64,000 nt of DNA from CAVUXJ01 sp963814975 (lineage in GTDB: Bacteria; Acidobacteriota; Vicinamibacteria; Vicinamibacterales; CAVVIG01): contig CAWFFB010000032.1 of NCBI GenBank assembly GCA_963814975.1, forward strand, positions 62,001 through 126,000. The letters are read 5' to 3'. This document shows positions 1-9,099 of this stretch, piece after piece. The translations under genes were made by a program, and so were the position numbers. Positions within the stretch are counted from its first letter, which is position 1, and every line of letters starts with the position of its first letter. Under the pieces are notes generated by a model, which saw only the letters and a list, made by a program, of their open reading frames with translations, was not told the origin of the DNA and searched no databases.

Positions 1-8
1 ACTCCAGA

Positions 9-1370
9 TCACTGACTGCGTCTGTTCAGGAGAAGCCTCGTGACACGGCGAGGCACGTCCGCCACGATGGACACCCGGCCGTCCCGTGTCTCGTGGACTA
101 TCACCCTCGCATGCCGATAGAGCCGCCCGATCCGTTCCCGATCCTCCGGATCGTTCGGATCGAACGTCAGGTTCATCCGGCGCACGTCGAGCGCGAGCCG
201 CGAGGCGAGAGTCTCGACGAGCTCATCCATTCCCTGGCCATCAAGAGCCGACAGGCACAATGCTTCCGGATCGGATGCCTGCAAGCGGCGGGTCTCGTCG
301 GGGGTCAGCTGATCGCATTTGTTGTAAACCTCAATCAGCGGCACTTCCGTCGCCCCCACCTCTTCAAGGACCTGACGCACGGCGGCCATGCGCCGCTCCC
401 GGTCCCCGGCCGCGACGTCGATGACGTGCAGCACCAGGTCGGCCTCGACCACCTCCTCGAGCGTCGCACGGAACGCCGCCACCAGCGCATGCGGCAGCCG
501 ATCGATGAAACCGACGGTGTCGGAGACGAGAAGCTCGCCGCCGTCCGGCAGGCGAACCTGCCGCAGGAGCGGATCGAGGGTGACGAACAGCGCATCGGAC
601 ACCTCGGCGCCGGCATGCGTCAGCGCGTTGAACAGAGTGCTCTTGCCGGCGTTCGTATACCCCACCAGCGCCACGGTGGGGAGCGAGGCCTTCTGCCGCC
701 GCTCGCGAAGCTGAGCGCGGCGCTGACGAACGCGCTCGATATCGATGCTGACGGCATGAATGCGGGCCCGGATTCGACGCCGGTCGGTTTCGAGCTTGGT
801 TTCGCCGGGACCCCTGGTGCCGATGCCGCCGCCGAGGCGCGAGAGCGCCGCCCCGGCGCCCACCAGACGCGGCAACAGGTACTTGAGCTGGGCCAGTTCC
901 ACCTGCAGTTTGCCTTCCCGCGTGCGCGCGCGGCGCGCGAAGATGTCGAGAATCAGCTGCGTCCGATCGATCACCTTGCGTTCGACCTGCTCTTCGATGT
1001 GCCGCAGCTGGGCCGGGGTCAGCTCGTTGTCGACGATGACCACGTCGACCTCGGTTTCGGCGCACGACACGGCGAGCGCGGCGATCTTGCCGGCGCCGAG
1101 AAAGGTCGAGGGGTCGGGCTTGGGCCGTTCCTGAAGCATGCGGAGGACGACGTCAGCGCCGGCTGCTTCAGCCAGCCCCGCGAGCTCGTCGAGCGACCGT
1201 TCTGCGTCGAGCCTCCTGGCACGGCCCGCGATCAACCCGACGAGCGCGGCCCGTTCTCGACCGGCGCGCCGGCTGCCGCCGGACCTCGGGCCGGTTCCCG
1301 CGCGATCCGCGCCGGGCCCGGAGTTCTTTCCTACTGTTCTCGGCGCAGGCACGACATCACCGTTTCCCAT
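9..1370 (-). CDS. hflX: GTPase HflX, ribosome-associated
   Basis: A 453-residue protein with the HflX layout: an N-terminal glycine-rich nucleotide-binding domain (about residues 60-210) followed by a TRAFAC-type G domain. Seen directly: the P-loop GYTNAGKS near residue 236, DTVGF (G3), and NKCD (G4) near residue 350. Known for the family: HflX binds the 50S subunit, splits stalled or heat-damaged 70S ribosomes and hydrolyses GTP. It is the last gene of a minus-strand run and its start overlaps the end of tsaC by about 40 bases, which suggests translational coupling. The first 50 residues are basic and low in complexity, so the true start may lie a little downstream. Confidence 0.95.
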   Translation of the reverse strand: MGNGDVVPAPRTVGKNSGPGADRAGTGPRSGGSRRAGRERAALVGLIAGRARRLDAERSLDELAGLAEAAGADVVLRMLQERPKPDPSTFLGAGKIAALAVSCAETEVDVVIVDNELTPAQLRHIEEQVERKVIDRTQLILDIFARRARTREGKLQVELAQLKYLLPRLVGAGAALSRLGGGIGTRGPGETKLETDRRRIRARIHAVSIDIERVRQRRAQLRERRQKASLPTVALVGYTNAGKSTLFNALTHAGAEVSDALFVTLDPLLRQVRLPDGGELLVSDTVGFIDRLPHALVAAFRATLEEVVEADLVLHVIDVAAGDRERRMAAVRQVLEEVGATEVPLIEVYNKCDQLTPDETRRLQASDPEALCLSALDGQGMDELVETLASRLALDVRRMNLTFDPNDPEDRERIGRLYRHARVIVHETRDGRVSIVADVPRRVTRLLLNRRSQ

Positions 1371-1969
1371 GGGATCGCACCACGGCGCACGAGGCGCGGT
1401 TCGAGTGCCGACACATCGACGATCGTCGAGGGAAGACCGCCTTCCGTCTTCCCGGCATCGAGCACGATGTCAACCTGCGTTCCCAGCGAGGCGACGACCT
1501 CCTCGGGATCCCCGGTCGCCTGGCGGCCGCTGATGTTCGCGCTCGTTGCCGTCAAGACACCCCCGCTTGCGTGGCAGACGCCGCGCGCGACGGCGTGGGC
1601 AGGGACCCGCACGCCGACACGGCCCGTCCCCGCGGACACCTCGCCGGCGATCGCCTCGGGCGCCGGCAGGAGCAACGTCAACGGGCCAGGCCAGAACCGC
1701 TCTGCGAGCAGCTGCGCCAGCGGGGACAGCTCGCCAAGCTGCGCGACGATCTGCGCCAGATCGGCGGCGATCAGCGCCACCGCGCGATCGAGCGCCCTGT
1801 CCTTGATCGAGAAGAGCCGGCGGACCGCCTGCGTGCTGAACGGATCGGCGGCCAGTCCGTACAGTGTCTCCGTCGGCACCACGACGATGCCGCCAGCACG
1901 GATGGTCCCGGCCGCGCGCGCCAGGATGTCCGGATCAGGCGCCGTTGAATCGACGATCAGGCGAAGCAC
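1331..1969 (-). CDS. tsaC: threonylcarbamoyl-AMP synthase (TsaC/Sua5/YrdC)
   Basis: A 212-residue YrdC-domain protein. Motifs seen: the N-terminal phrase PTETLYGLAAD, KDR shortly after, and GGLPSTIVDV in the C-terminal half, all typical of the fold that binds ATP and bicarbonate/threonine. The enzyme makes threonylcarbamoyl-AMP, the donor for t6A at position 37 of ANN-decoding tRNAs. The start codon is GTG, five bases past the stop of the upstream MFS gene, and the 3' end overlaps hflX, so it sits inside a tight minus-strand operon. Length matches the short TsaC form without the extra Sua5 domain. Confidence 0.93.
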   Translation of the reverse strand: MLRLIVDSTAPDPDILARAAGTIRAGGIVVVPTETLYGLAADPFSTQAVRRLFSIKDRALDRAVALIAADLAQIVAQLGELSPLAQLLAERFWPGPLTLLLPAPEAIAGEVSAGTGRVGVRVPAHAVARGVCHASGGVLTATSANISGRQATGDPEEVVASLGTQVDIVLDAGKTEGGLPSTIVDVSALEPRLVRRGAIPWETVMSCLRREQ

Positions 1970-1974
1970 GGCTT

Positions 1975-3156
1975 TCAGCCCTCAATCATCTTCCTGCGAA
2001 TCAGCAGCGCCACAATCGCCATCGTCGCCGCATCCACGATGAACACGCCACGAATGCTCGTCGACCCGAGAAGGCCGGCAACCACGGGGCTGACAGCCAT
2101 CCCGATGAGCGAGGCGCTCGTCAGGACGCCAAAACCCGTACCGTGCACGCCCGCAGGAATCAGGGACGCGGCCGCCGAATACGCGGCCGTCATCGCCGCT
2201 CCGATACCGGCCCCGAAGACAATCATCGCAACACCCATCAGCCAGATGCTGCCGGCGCCGGCGATCACGATGGTTCCCGCGCACGCCGCGGTGGCTCCCG
2301 CGCTGATGACGATGCGAGGCGAAAACCGCTTCAGCAGGCGCGCGCAGAAATGATGGCCGAGCGCTCCGGCGATCGCGACCATCGAGAACATTGTGCCGGC
2401 CAGGACCGGCACGCGCGCCGCCGCGATCCCTCTCTGCTCGATGAACAACGGCAACACCGGTCCGAAGCTCCGGTCGACGAACTGGATGCTGAACACCACG
2501 AACATCAGGAGCAGGAAATTCTCGAACGCGAGCACGCTCCGGAAACTCACCCGGCCACGCTCCGACGTGTGTTGCTGCTGTGTGTGCGTGGCGTTGTCGT
2601 CATACAACACCAGAACCAGGATGAGCGCGGCCGCGTAAAGGGCGGCGGTCACGATGAAGGCGACTCGCAGTCCCACGAGCCCGGCGAGCACGCCGCCGAT
2701 TACCGGGCCGACCGCCGGACCAAGCCTCTGCGCGGTTTGCACCGTGCCAATCGCGACAGGTACCGACTCGGGTGGCGCCGACTCGGCGGCCATCGTGACG
2801 GTCAGCCCGCCGTACCCGGTGAGCAGGCCCAGCATGGCTCGGAGCCCGAACACCTGCCATGGGTGGGTGACGAAGGCCATCGCCCCCATCGCGAACACGC
2901 AGGCGGCAAGCGAACGCACGACCATGATCTTGCGGCCGAACCGGTCGGCGAGGCGGCCCCAGAAGGGCGACACGAGCGCGTTGACCGCCGGCGTCACACC
3001 CAGGCTGACACCTGACCACAGCGCGATGTCGCCCACATCCGACACGCCCAGCTGCCGGATGTACAGGGGGAGGAACGGCATCACCAGCGTGAAGCCGGTG
3101 AAGCCGATGAAACTGACAGCGGTAACGGCGAACAGATTGCGGCGCCAGGCGATCAC
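1975..3156 (-). CDS. MFS transporter
   Basis: A 393-residue membrane protein with about twelve hydrophobic segments in two halves joined by a polar loop (near residue 195, with a run of histidines and glutamines). Between segments 2 and 3 lies GRLADRFGRK, the MFS motif A. The N-terminus FTGFTLVMPFLPLYIRQLGV resembles the drug:H+ antiporter / multidrug branch, but the substrate cannot be named from sequence. It starts with GTG nine bases after glpX and ends five bases before tsaC, so it is probably co-transcribed with both. Confidence 0.88.
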   Translation of the reverse strand: MIAWRRNLFAVTAVSFIGFTGFTLVMPFLPLYIRQLGVSDVGDIALWSGVSLGVTPAVNALVSPFWGRLADRFGRKIMVVRSLAACVFAMGAMAFVTHPWQVFGLRAMLGLLTGYGGLTVTMAAESAPPESVPVAIGTVQTAQRLGPAVGPVIGGVLAGLVGLRVAFIVTAALYAAALILVLVLYDDNATHTQQQHTSERGRVSFRSVLAFENFLLLMFVVFSIQFVDRSFGPVLPLFIEQRGIAAARVPVLAGTMFSMVAIAGALGHHFCARLLKRFSPRIVISAGATAACAGTIVIAGAGSIWLMGVAMIVFGAGIGAAMTAAYSAAASLIPAGVHGTGFGVLTSASLIGMAVSPVVAGLLGSTSIRGVFIVDAATMAIVALLIRRKMIEG

Positions 3157-3165
3157 GGTCCGGCG

Positions 3166-4161
3166 TCAGAAGTGAATCTTGACGCCGGCAGCCGCCGCGA
3201 CGTGGATGCTGTCGACGAATCTGATCTGGTGAGGATCGTTCTGCATGATCATCGAGCTGGTGCGGGTGCCGTCGCCGAAAAACCGGACGCCGCGCATCAG
3301 CGTGCCGTCGGTGACCCCGGTCGCCGCAAAAATCACTTTCGCGCCGGGCGCCAGATCCTTCGACCGGTAAATCTTCTTGAGGTCGGTGATGCCCATCGCG
3401 CGGCACCGCTCTTCGTGCTCGGGCTTGGTGACGACCAGGCGCGCGAAGATCTCTCCGTTCAGGCAGCGCATCGCGGCAGCCGTCAACACGCCCTCCGGCG
3501 CGCCGCCGGTACCCATGACCGCATGCACCCCGGAACCCACCACCGCGGCGGTGATGCCCGCCGACAAATCGCCGTCGCCGATCAGGCGGATGCGCGCGCC
3601 GGTGGCCCGGATGTCCGCGATCAGCTTGTCGTGGCGCGGTCTGTCGAGCACGATGATCACGAGATCCTCGACCCTTCGTCCCAGACAGCCCGCGATGGCC
3701 TTGAGATTCTCGTGCACCGGCGCGTCGAGGCTCACCGAATCCTTGGAGCTCGGACCGACGACGAGTTTCTCCATATAGAGGTCGGGCGCGTGCAGCAGGC
3801 CGCCCCGCGTGGAGGCGGCCAGCACGGCGATCGCGTTCGGCGCGCCAGTGGCGCACAGGTTGGTGCCCTCGAGCGGGTCGACGGCGATGTCGACCTGCGG
3901 GAAGGCGACGGCGGAGCCGCGGCCCTTGAGCGCGTGCGCCATTCCGACCTTCTCGCCGATGTAGAGCATCGGCGCCTCATCGCGTTCGCCCTCGCCGATC
4001 ACGATCGTGCCGTCGATCGGCACGGAATCCATGACCTTGCGCATCGCCTCGACTGCGACATTATCGGACCCGTGGCGATCGCCCTGTCCCATGGTATGGG
4101 CGCAGGCAATCGCCGCCTGCTCGACTACTCTCAGAAACTCCAGCGAAAGGTCGGAATCCAT
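3166..4161 (-). CDS. glpX: class II fructose-1,6-bisphosphatase (GlpX type)
   Basis: A 331-residue protein with the lithium-sensitive phosphatase signature: GEGERDEAPML near residue 58 and DPLEGTN near residue 97 (metal-binding Asp/Glu). GlpX enzymes dephosphorylate fructose 1,6-bisphosphate, the committed step of gluconeogenesis. Length is normal for the family. ATG start. It is the first gene of the minus-strand run glpX-MFS-tsaC-hflX. Upstream lies a fold-back repeat array separating it from the acyl-CoA dehydrogenase gene. Confidence 0.94.
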   Translation of the reverse strand: MDSDLSLEFLRVVEQAAIACAHTMGQGDRHGSDNVAVEAMRKVMDSVPIDGTIVIGEGERDEAPMLYIGEKVGMAHALKGRGSAVAFPQVDIAVDPLEGTNLCATGAPNAIAVLAASTRGGLLHAPDLYMEKLVVGPSSKDSVSLDAPVHENLKAIAGCLGRRVEDLVIIVLDRPRHDKLIADIRATGARIRLIGDGDLSAGITAAVVGSGVHAVMGTGGAPEGVLTAAAMRCLNGEIFARLVVTKPEHEERCRAMGITDLKKIYRSKDLAPGAKVIFAATGVTDGTLMRGVRFFGDGTRTSSMIMQNDPHQIRFVDSIHVAAAAGVKIHF

Positions 4162-4262
4162 AGCAAAGTCTCAAGTCTCAAGTGTCAAGTCTCAGGTTAC
4201 ACGTTCATGGTCCGGAATCTTGATTCCCAAGTTCAGACTTGAGACTTCAGGATTGAGACTTG
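4162..4262. repeat. fold-back micro-repeat array (AGTCTCA word)
   Basis: Left part repeats the word AAGTCTCA about four times with small changes; right part repeats its complement as CTTGAGACT / TTGAGACTT. The middle has no repeat. The array could fold into a long imperfect hairpin. It begins directly after the glpX start region and runs into the last codons of the acyl-CoA dehydrogenase gene, supplying its final Lys-Ser-Gln-Ser and stop. Confidence 0.8.
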
Positions 4263-5464
4263 CCTGCGTAAGCAGGTAACTCGCAACGCGTCGGCCGATC
4301 CTCCCGGTACCCGAGCAGATAATCGGCCTGCATCAGCTTGTGGATCTCACGTGTTCCCTCGTAAATGACCGCCCCCTTGCAGTTGCGGTAGAAGCGGCCG
4401 ACCGGGTATTCGTCGGAATACCCGTTGGCGCCGTGAATCTGCACGGCGTCGCCAGCGGCACGCTCGGATGCCACGGTTGCGAACCACTTCGCGAGTCCCG
4501 TCTCGCGAGTATTGCGGCGACCGGCGTTCTTGAGCCAGCCGGCGCGCAGCCACAGGAGCCGCGCCGCCTGGTAGTCCGACTCCATCTGCGCAATCATCTC
4601 CTTCACCAGCTGGTGCTGACCGATTTCGACGCCGAAGGTGCGGCGCTCCTTCGCGTAGGCGACGCTTGCATCGCGGCAGGCACGAATCAGCCCGGTCGCG
4701 CCGGCCGCCACGGTGAAGCGGCCCTGATCGAGCGCAAACATCGCGATCTTGAAGCCCTCTCCTGGGCGGCCGAGAAGATTGTCCTCGGGCACTTCGACCT
4801 CGTCCATCTTCAGCCAACCGGTATTGCCCGCCAGGATGCCCCACTTCTCCTTCATGGGGCCGCTCGAAAACCCTTTGAAGCTACGCTGGACGATGAACGC
4901 GCTGAGCCCTGACGGATCGCGCTGTTGCTTCTTCGCGTGATCCGTCCAGGCGACAACGAGAAAGTTGTCCGCGATGTCGGCGAGAGAGATCCACGACTTC
5001 TCCCCGTTCAGCACGTAGCGGTCGCCCTTCTTCACCGCGGTCGTCTGGACGCCGCGGACATCGCTGCCCGCGCCAGGCTCGGTCAGCGCGTAGCCGGCGA
5101 TCATCTTTCCTTGGGCTTGCGGAACCAGGTACCGCTGTTTCTGCGCCTCACTCCCCCAGGTCAGGAGCGAGAGGCAGTTCAGACCGGCATGAACCGACAG
5201 AATCACCCGCAACGACGTGTCGACGTATTCGAGCTCTTCGCTGGCGAGGCCGAGACAGAGGTAGTCCATGCCGGCCCCGCCGTATTCCTGCGGCACCGAG
5301 ATACCCAGCAACCCAAGGCCCGCCATCCCGCCGAGCACGCGATCGCGATCGAACCGGTGCTGCCGATCCGCTTCGCTGATGTGGGGCGCGATCTCGCGCG
5401 CCGCCCATTCCCGAACGGTACGCTCCAGCAGTTGTTGTTCGTCGGTGAGCTCGAAGCCAATCAT
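4247..5464 (-). CDS. acyl-CoA dehydrogenase
   Basis: A 405-residue flavoprotein of the acyl-CoA dehydrogenase family. Seen: ALTEPGAGSDV near residue 135 (FAD/substrate contact), a WISLAD segment, a C-terminal helical domain with YAKERRTFG, and YEGTREIH near residue 375, which carries the catalytic glutamate in the short/medium-chain and glutaryl-CoA dehydrogenase position. The overall pattern resembles glutaryl-CoA or broad short-chain dehydrogenases, but the substrate is not decided here. The last four residues come from the neighbouring repeat array. Neighbours give no clear pathway. Confidence 0.92.
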   Translation of the reverse strand: MIGFELTDEQQLLERTVREWAAREIAPHISEADRQHRFDRDRVLGGMAGLGLLGISVPQEYGGAGMDYLCLGLASEELEYVDTSLRVILSVHAGLNCLSLLTWGSEAQKQRYLVPQAQGKMIAGYALTEPGAGSDVRGVQTTAVKKGDRYVLNGEKSWISLADIADNFLVVAWTDHAKKQQRDPSGLSAFIVQRSFKGFSSGPMKEKWGILAGNTGWLKMDEVEVPEDNLLGRPGEGFKIAMFALDQGRFTVAAGATGLIRACRDASVAYAKERRTFGVEIGQHQLVKEMIAQMESDYQAARLLWLRAGWLKNAGRRNTRETGLAKWFATVASERAAGDAVQIHGANGYSDEYPVGRFYRNCKGAVIYEGTREIHKLMQADYLLGYREDRPTRCELPAYAGKSQS

Positions 5465-5557
5465 AAGGAGCCGGAGATCGTATCACGCGACGAGGCTGAC
5501 GGCCTCAAGAGCCTCGTGCTCATGGCAGCCCCGTGATCACGCTGCCGTGGCGAACTG

Positions 5558-6349
5558 CTACAGACGGCCCACGCGCACGGCGGTGCCCCGCCCCGCACCG
5601 GTCTCGGCCGCGGCACTTGCGCCGTTAACGGCGATTTCCAGGTGATCCGTGCTGCCGAAGAGCGCGCACAGCTCGTTCGGCAGCGACTCGGCATAATGGG
5701 AAACGACCCTCGAGATCTGGAGCACGCCGATGCGGATGACCATTGGATGCCCGGCGGCCAGTCGCTCGAACAGGTGGCGATCGATGTTCGTAATGAGATT
5801 GCCGAATCGGTCGACGCGCACCACTTCTCCCTCGACGCCCTCGCCGGTATCGCGAGGCCTGGGCACATCGAGCCGATACACGGACCCCGCTGGAGGGCCG
5901 AGCGCCGCCAGCTCGATGCCCGTCGCCAGCCAGGCGGCGGCCGGTGCAAATCGGTCGCGCCCTTCAAACGTGCGGCTCATAGTGGGGCGGGCGTACCGCG
6001 CCTCGCACAACTCCACGACACGTGTGGGCGGGTTCTCGTCGAAGACGATCGAGAGCACGCCATTGTCCGGCGCCACGAACCTGTAGGCCCCCGCCTCGGC
6101 AGCGAGGCCGCGGCGCGACGAGCCGACCCCCGGGTCGACGACGACGAGAAAAATGGAGCCTTCGGGAAAGTAGCGGTACGAAGCGGCCAGCTCGAGCGCG
6201 GCGGCAAGCACATCGCCTGCCGCGACCTCGTGCGAGATGTCGACCAGCGCCGCTTCAGGGCAAATGCCCAGCGCGACCCCCTTCATCGTCCCGGCATAGT
6301 GATCCCGATTGCCGAAGTCGGTCAACAGGGCGATCACCGGCCGCGACAT
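5558..6349 (-). CDS. SAM hydroxide adenosyltransferase-like protein (DUF62)
   Basis: A 263-residue protein beginning MSRPVIALLTDFG. It carries DISHEV near residue 45, VVVDPGVGS near residue 80 and APDNGVLS, the conserved blocks of the DUF62 / SAM-hydrolase superfamily that includes the SAM-dependent fluorinase and chlorinase. Most bacterial members are thought to use water or hydroxide to split S-adenosyl-methionine to adenosine and methionine; that is family knowledge, not shown here. I chose the internal ATG because the 21 residues before it do not look conserved. It is followed by a methyltransferase gene on the same strand. Confidence 0.88.
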   Translation of the reverse strand: MSRPVIALLTDFGNRDHYAGTMKGVALGICPEAALVDISHEVAAGDVLAAALELAASYRYFPEGSIFLVVVDPGVGSSRRGLAAEAGAYRFVAPDNGVLSIVFDENPPTRVVELCEARYARPTMSRTFEGRDRFAPAAAWLATGIELAALGPPAGSVYRLDVPRPRDTGEGVEGEVVRVDRFGNLITNIDRHLFERLAAGHPMVIRIGVLQISRVVSHYAESLPNELCALFGSTDHLEIAVNGASAAAETGAGRGTAVRVGRL

Positions 6350-6488
6350 GGCCTGGAAGTTCGTGGCGCAAGTCCAGGTCCCACCAAGAGCCGGGATGCG
6401 TCCGCCCGGCAAGGCGCGACCCGTCTCCGCCTCGACTTGGCTCTTCGAGCTTCCCGCCTCCGCTGGAGTCGCACCACGGGCCGCCAGC

Positions 6489-7136
6489 TTATGACGAGGG
6501 CTTCCGAAACAGAATCTCGCGGAGGTTGTTCTTCAGGAGGAAGGAGTCCGAGACACGTAGTCCGGAGAACAGCTTGATGATGTCGCGGTTGAGCAGCGCC
6601 GCCTGCCGCCCGCGTGCCGCGGCATAGTTGCGGTACTTCAGGTTGACCTCGTTGACGATGATGTATTTCGTGTAGCGGCTTTCACGCGGTTGTGCCGTGC
6701 CGAAGAAGGCGAGCAGCGCGCCGTCGGGCCGCAGGACACGCGTGAGCTGCCCGGCAAGCGCCTGCGCGGCGCGGCGATCGAGGTAATCGATCATGTCCCA
6801 GCACAGGATCCCATCCACCGCGCCGTCCTTCTGCGGAAAGCGTTTCTCGAGAAAGGCGGGCAGCTCCTCGACCTTGCCCCCTCGCACGTGACGATCGAGA
6901 TCGGCGTAGATGTCCTCGACGAAGATCTTGCATCCGAGTTGCTCGCCGAAAAAACTGACGTTGCTGCCGACGACGGGACCGAGGTCGAGCAGAACGGGCG
7001 ACTCGCGGGATGTCAGCGAGGTCAGGAATTTTCTGAGCGCTTTGGTTGCGAAAACAGGATCTTCACCAGCCGCGCTCGGAGCGGGCATCAGCTCCGAGTC
7101 GCTTCGGCGGGGGGCGATGCGATCGAGAAGGCTCAT
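6489..7136 (-). CDS. class I SAM-dependent methyltransferase, substrate unknown
   Basis: A 215-residue protein with a Rossmann-type methyltransferase core: VLLDLGPVVGSNVSFF near residue 50 (motif I-like, though the usual GxGxG is altered to GPVVGS), a FVEDIYADLD acidic segment after strand 2, and GILCWDMIDYLDRRAAQ near residue 110 (motif IV/post-IV, similar to small-molecule methyltransferases). The C-terminal third is basic (RKPSS end). The altered motif I leaves SAM binding likely but not certain. It lies between bactofilin and the DUF62 gene, all on the minus strand, so a single transcript is possible. Confidence 0.75.
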   Translation of the reverse strand: MSLLDRIAPRRSDSELMPAPSAAGEDPVFATKALRKFLTSLTSRESPVLLDLGPVVGSNVSFFGEQLGCKIFVEDIYADLDRHVRGGKVEELPAFLEKRFPQKDGAVDGILCWDMIDYLDRRAAQALAGQLTRVLRPDGALLAFFGTAQPRESRYTKYIIVNEVNLKYRNYAAARGRQAALLNRDIIKLFSGLRVSDSFLLKNNLREILFRKPSS

Positions 7137-7194
7137 ACCTCAAGGCGGAAAGTGGTCACTTCCACCTCGGTCCCTGACGTTCCACGGCAATGTG

Positions 7195-7740
7195 TTACGA
7201 GCGCACGGCGGCGGCCTGCCCTTGCGGGGCCGGTGGTTGAGCCGCCGGTGCGGCCGCGGCCGCCGGCTTGGCGGGCTGTGGCTGGGCGGCGCCCGCCTTG
7301 CGTTGCATATCGACGCTGCCGCGGAAGTGCGCGCCCTCGGCAATCGCGACGCGCGGCGAGACGATGTCGCCGTCGACCGAGCCGGCGTCGCGAATGTCGA
7401 CCTTGTCGCTCGCCGTGACGTTGCCCGTCACCTCGCCCAGCACGATGACCGATTTGGCAAACACCTGGGCCTTGATGCGCCCATTGGGACCGATCGTGAG
7501 CACGTGGTCGCGAAGTTGTATCGTCCCTTCGACGTGACCCTCGATGGTGAGATCCTCGCTGCCATTGAGTTCGCCCTTGATGACGACCGATTTTCCGATG
7601 TTCACGATATCTTTCTCCATGTTGTGGCGACTCGCTTCCGGACGGGGAGGAGGAGCCCCCGACATCGCGGGCGCTGCTGGCTGGTGCGGCGCTGTCGGCT
7701 GTCCGCTGCCCGGCCGAACCGCTTCGTCACGTTTCCACAT
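7195..7740 (-). CDS. bactofilin (polymer-forming cytoskeletal protein)
   Basis: A 181-residue protein with a Pro/Ala-rich N-terminal tail (about 40 residues), a central bactofilin domain made of short beta-helical repeats (NIGKSVVIKGELNG ... LTIEGHVEGTI ... GEVTGNVTA ... VDGDIVSP), and a Pro/Ala/Gln-rich C-terminal tail. Bactofilins self-assemble into nucleotide-free filaments at the membrane and scaffold cell-shape or surface functions. Start ATG follows a GGAGG-like ribosome site. Length and tails are typical. Confidence 0.92.
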   Translation of the reverse strand: MWKRDEAVRPGSGQPTAPHQPAAPAMSGAPPPRPEASRHNMEKDIVNIGKSVVIKGELNGSEDLTIEGHVEGTIQLRDHVLTIGPNGRIKAQVFAKSVIVLGEVTGNVTASDKVDIRDAGSVDGDIVSPRVAIAEGAHFRGSVDMQRKAGAAQPQPAKPAAAAAPAAQPPAPQGQAAAVRS

Positions 7741-7899
7741 TTGTCAACCTCCGCCTATCCTTGCTTGGGGCGTCAGGGTTTGAGGGCGCGTAGCGCCGGA
7801 AGATTCGGGAGCGGGTGCCAGTATATGGAACCTGACCGAACGTTGTCTACTCCTTTTGTTACCAAGAGTTAGCGGCAGTGCTACAATGAACGGTTCACG

Positions 7900-9078
7900 A
7901 TGCGTGTCTATTTTGACTATAACGCCACCACCCCGCTAGCGCCCGAGGCTGCGGAAGCAGTGGCTTGGGCGACCCGCGAGCTCTTCGGTAACGCCTCCAG
8001 CGTGCATCATTTCGGCCAGCAGGCCAAAGCCGCGCTGGACCAGGCGCGGTCCGAGGTGGCGGCCCTGATCAATGCCGATCCCTCCGAGATCGTCTTCACC
8101 AGCGGCGGTACCGAGGCGGACAACTTCGCCATTCGCGGGGTCGCCGAGGCGATCGAGCCGACCGCCCGCCGTCACCTGGTGGCCAGCGCCATTGAGCACG
8201 AGGCGGTGCTGAACACGCTGAAGGCGCTCGCACGGCGGGGGTGGCGAACCACGCTCGTCCCGGTGGATCAATCGGGGATTGTCTCGCCCGATCGCGTGCG
8301 TGAGGCGGTAACTGATGAGACGGCGCTCGTGTCGGTGATGCACGCGAACAACGAAATCGGCACGATCCAGCCAATCGCCGAGCTCGCCGCGATCGCGCAC
8401 GAGCGGGGGGCGGTGATGCACACCGACGCGGTCCAGTCGGTCGGCAAGATCCCGGTGGACGTGCGGGCGTTCGGGGTCGATCTCCTCGCGTTGTCGGCTC
8501 ACAAATTCAACGGGCCGAAGGGAGCGGGCGTGCTTTGGGTGAAGCGCGGCACACGCTTGCAGCCGCTGCTGACCGGCGGCAAGCACGAGCGGAACCGCCG
8601 AGCGGGCACCGAGAACGTCGCCGCGATCGCAGGTCTCGGCGTGGCCGCCCGGCTGGCGCTCTCGAAGATGGGCGCGGAAGCCGCCCGGGTCGGCGTCCTG
8701 CGGGACCGGCTCGAGGCGGGGATTCTCCGTTCCGTGCCAGGTGCCGTCGTGAATGGCGCGCGCGAAGATCGGGTACCGAACACCACCAATATCAGCTTCG
8801 ATCGCGTCGAGGCAGAGAGCCTCCTCATCGCGCTCGACCTCGAAGGCGTGGCGGTCTCGACCGGCTCGGCCTGCTCGTCCGGAACGCTGGAACCATCGCA
8901 CGTCCTGCGGGCGATGGGGTTTCCGGCGCACCGCGCGCAGAACTCGCTTCGATTCAGCCTCGGGATGTTCTCGACCAGCGCGGAAGTCGACCACGTGATC
9001 GCCATCCTGCCGGCGATCGTCGAAAAACTGCGAGCCCTCACGCGACGTGCAGGGACTCCAACGGCGGTAGGCCCCTAG
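7900..9078 (+). CDS. cysteine desulfurase (NifS/IscS type)
   Basis: A 392-residue PLP enzyme. Seen: SGGTEADN near residue 68, HTDAVQS near residue 180, the PLP lysine in LSAHKFNGPKG near residue 201, and the active cysteine in STGSACSSG near residue 325. It takes sulfur from cysteine as a persulfide for Fe-S clusters and thiolated tRNA. The next gene is mnmA, which uses exactly this persulfide, so the pair probably serves 2-thiouridine synthesis. A TACAAT hexamer lies 13 bases before the ATG. The two genes are split by a large repeat array. Confidence 0.95.
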   Translation: MRVYFDYNATTPLAPEAAEAVAWATRELFGNASSVHHFGQQAKAALDQARSEVAALINADPSEIVFTSGGTEADNFAIRGVAEAIEPTARRHLVASAIEHEAVLNTLKALARRGWRTTLVPVDQSGIVSPDRVREAVTDETALVSVMHANNEIGTIQPIAELAAIAHERGAVMHTDAVQSVGKIPVDVRAFGVDLLALSAHKFNGPKGAGVLWVKRGTRLQPLLTGGKHERNRRAGTENVAAIAGLGVAARLALSKMGAEAARVGVLRDRLEAGILRSVPGAVVNGAREDRVPNTTNISFDRVEAESLLIALDLEGVAVSTGSACSSGTLEPSHVLRAMGFPAHRAQNSLRFSLGMFSTSAEVDHVIAILPAIVEKLRALTRRAGTPTAVGP

Positions 9079-9099
9079 AACGGTAGGGCCCCTGGATCG

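Noticed and set aside
93..2042. Long open frame opposite hflX and tsaC
   Set aside because: It lies wholly antisense to two well-supported genes and its residue mix is that of GC-rich shadow frames.
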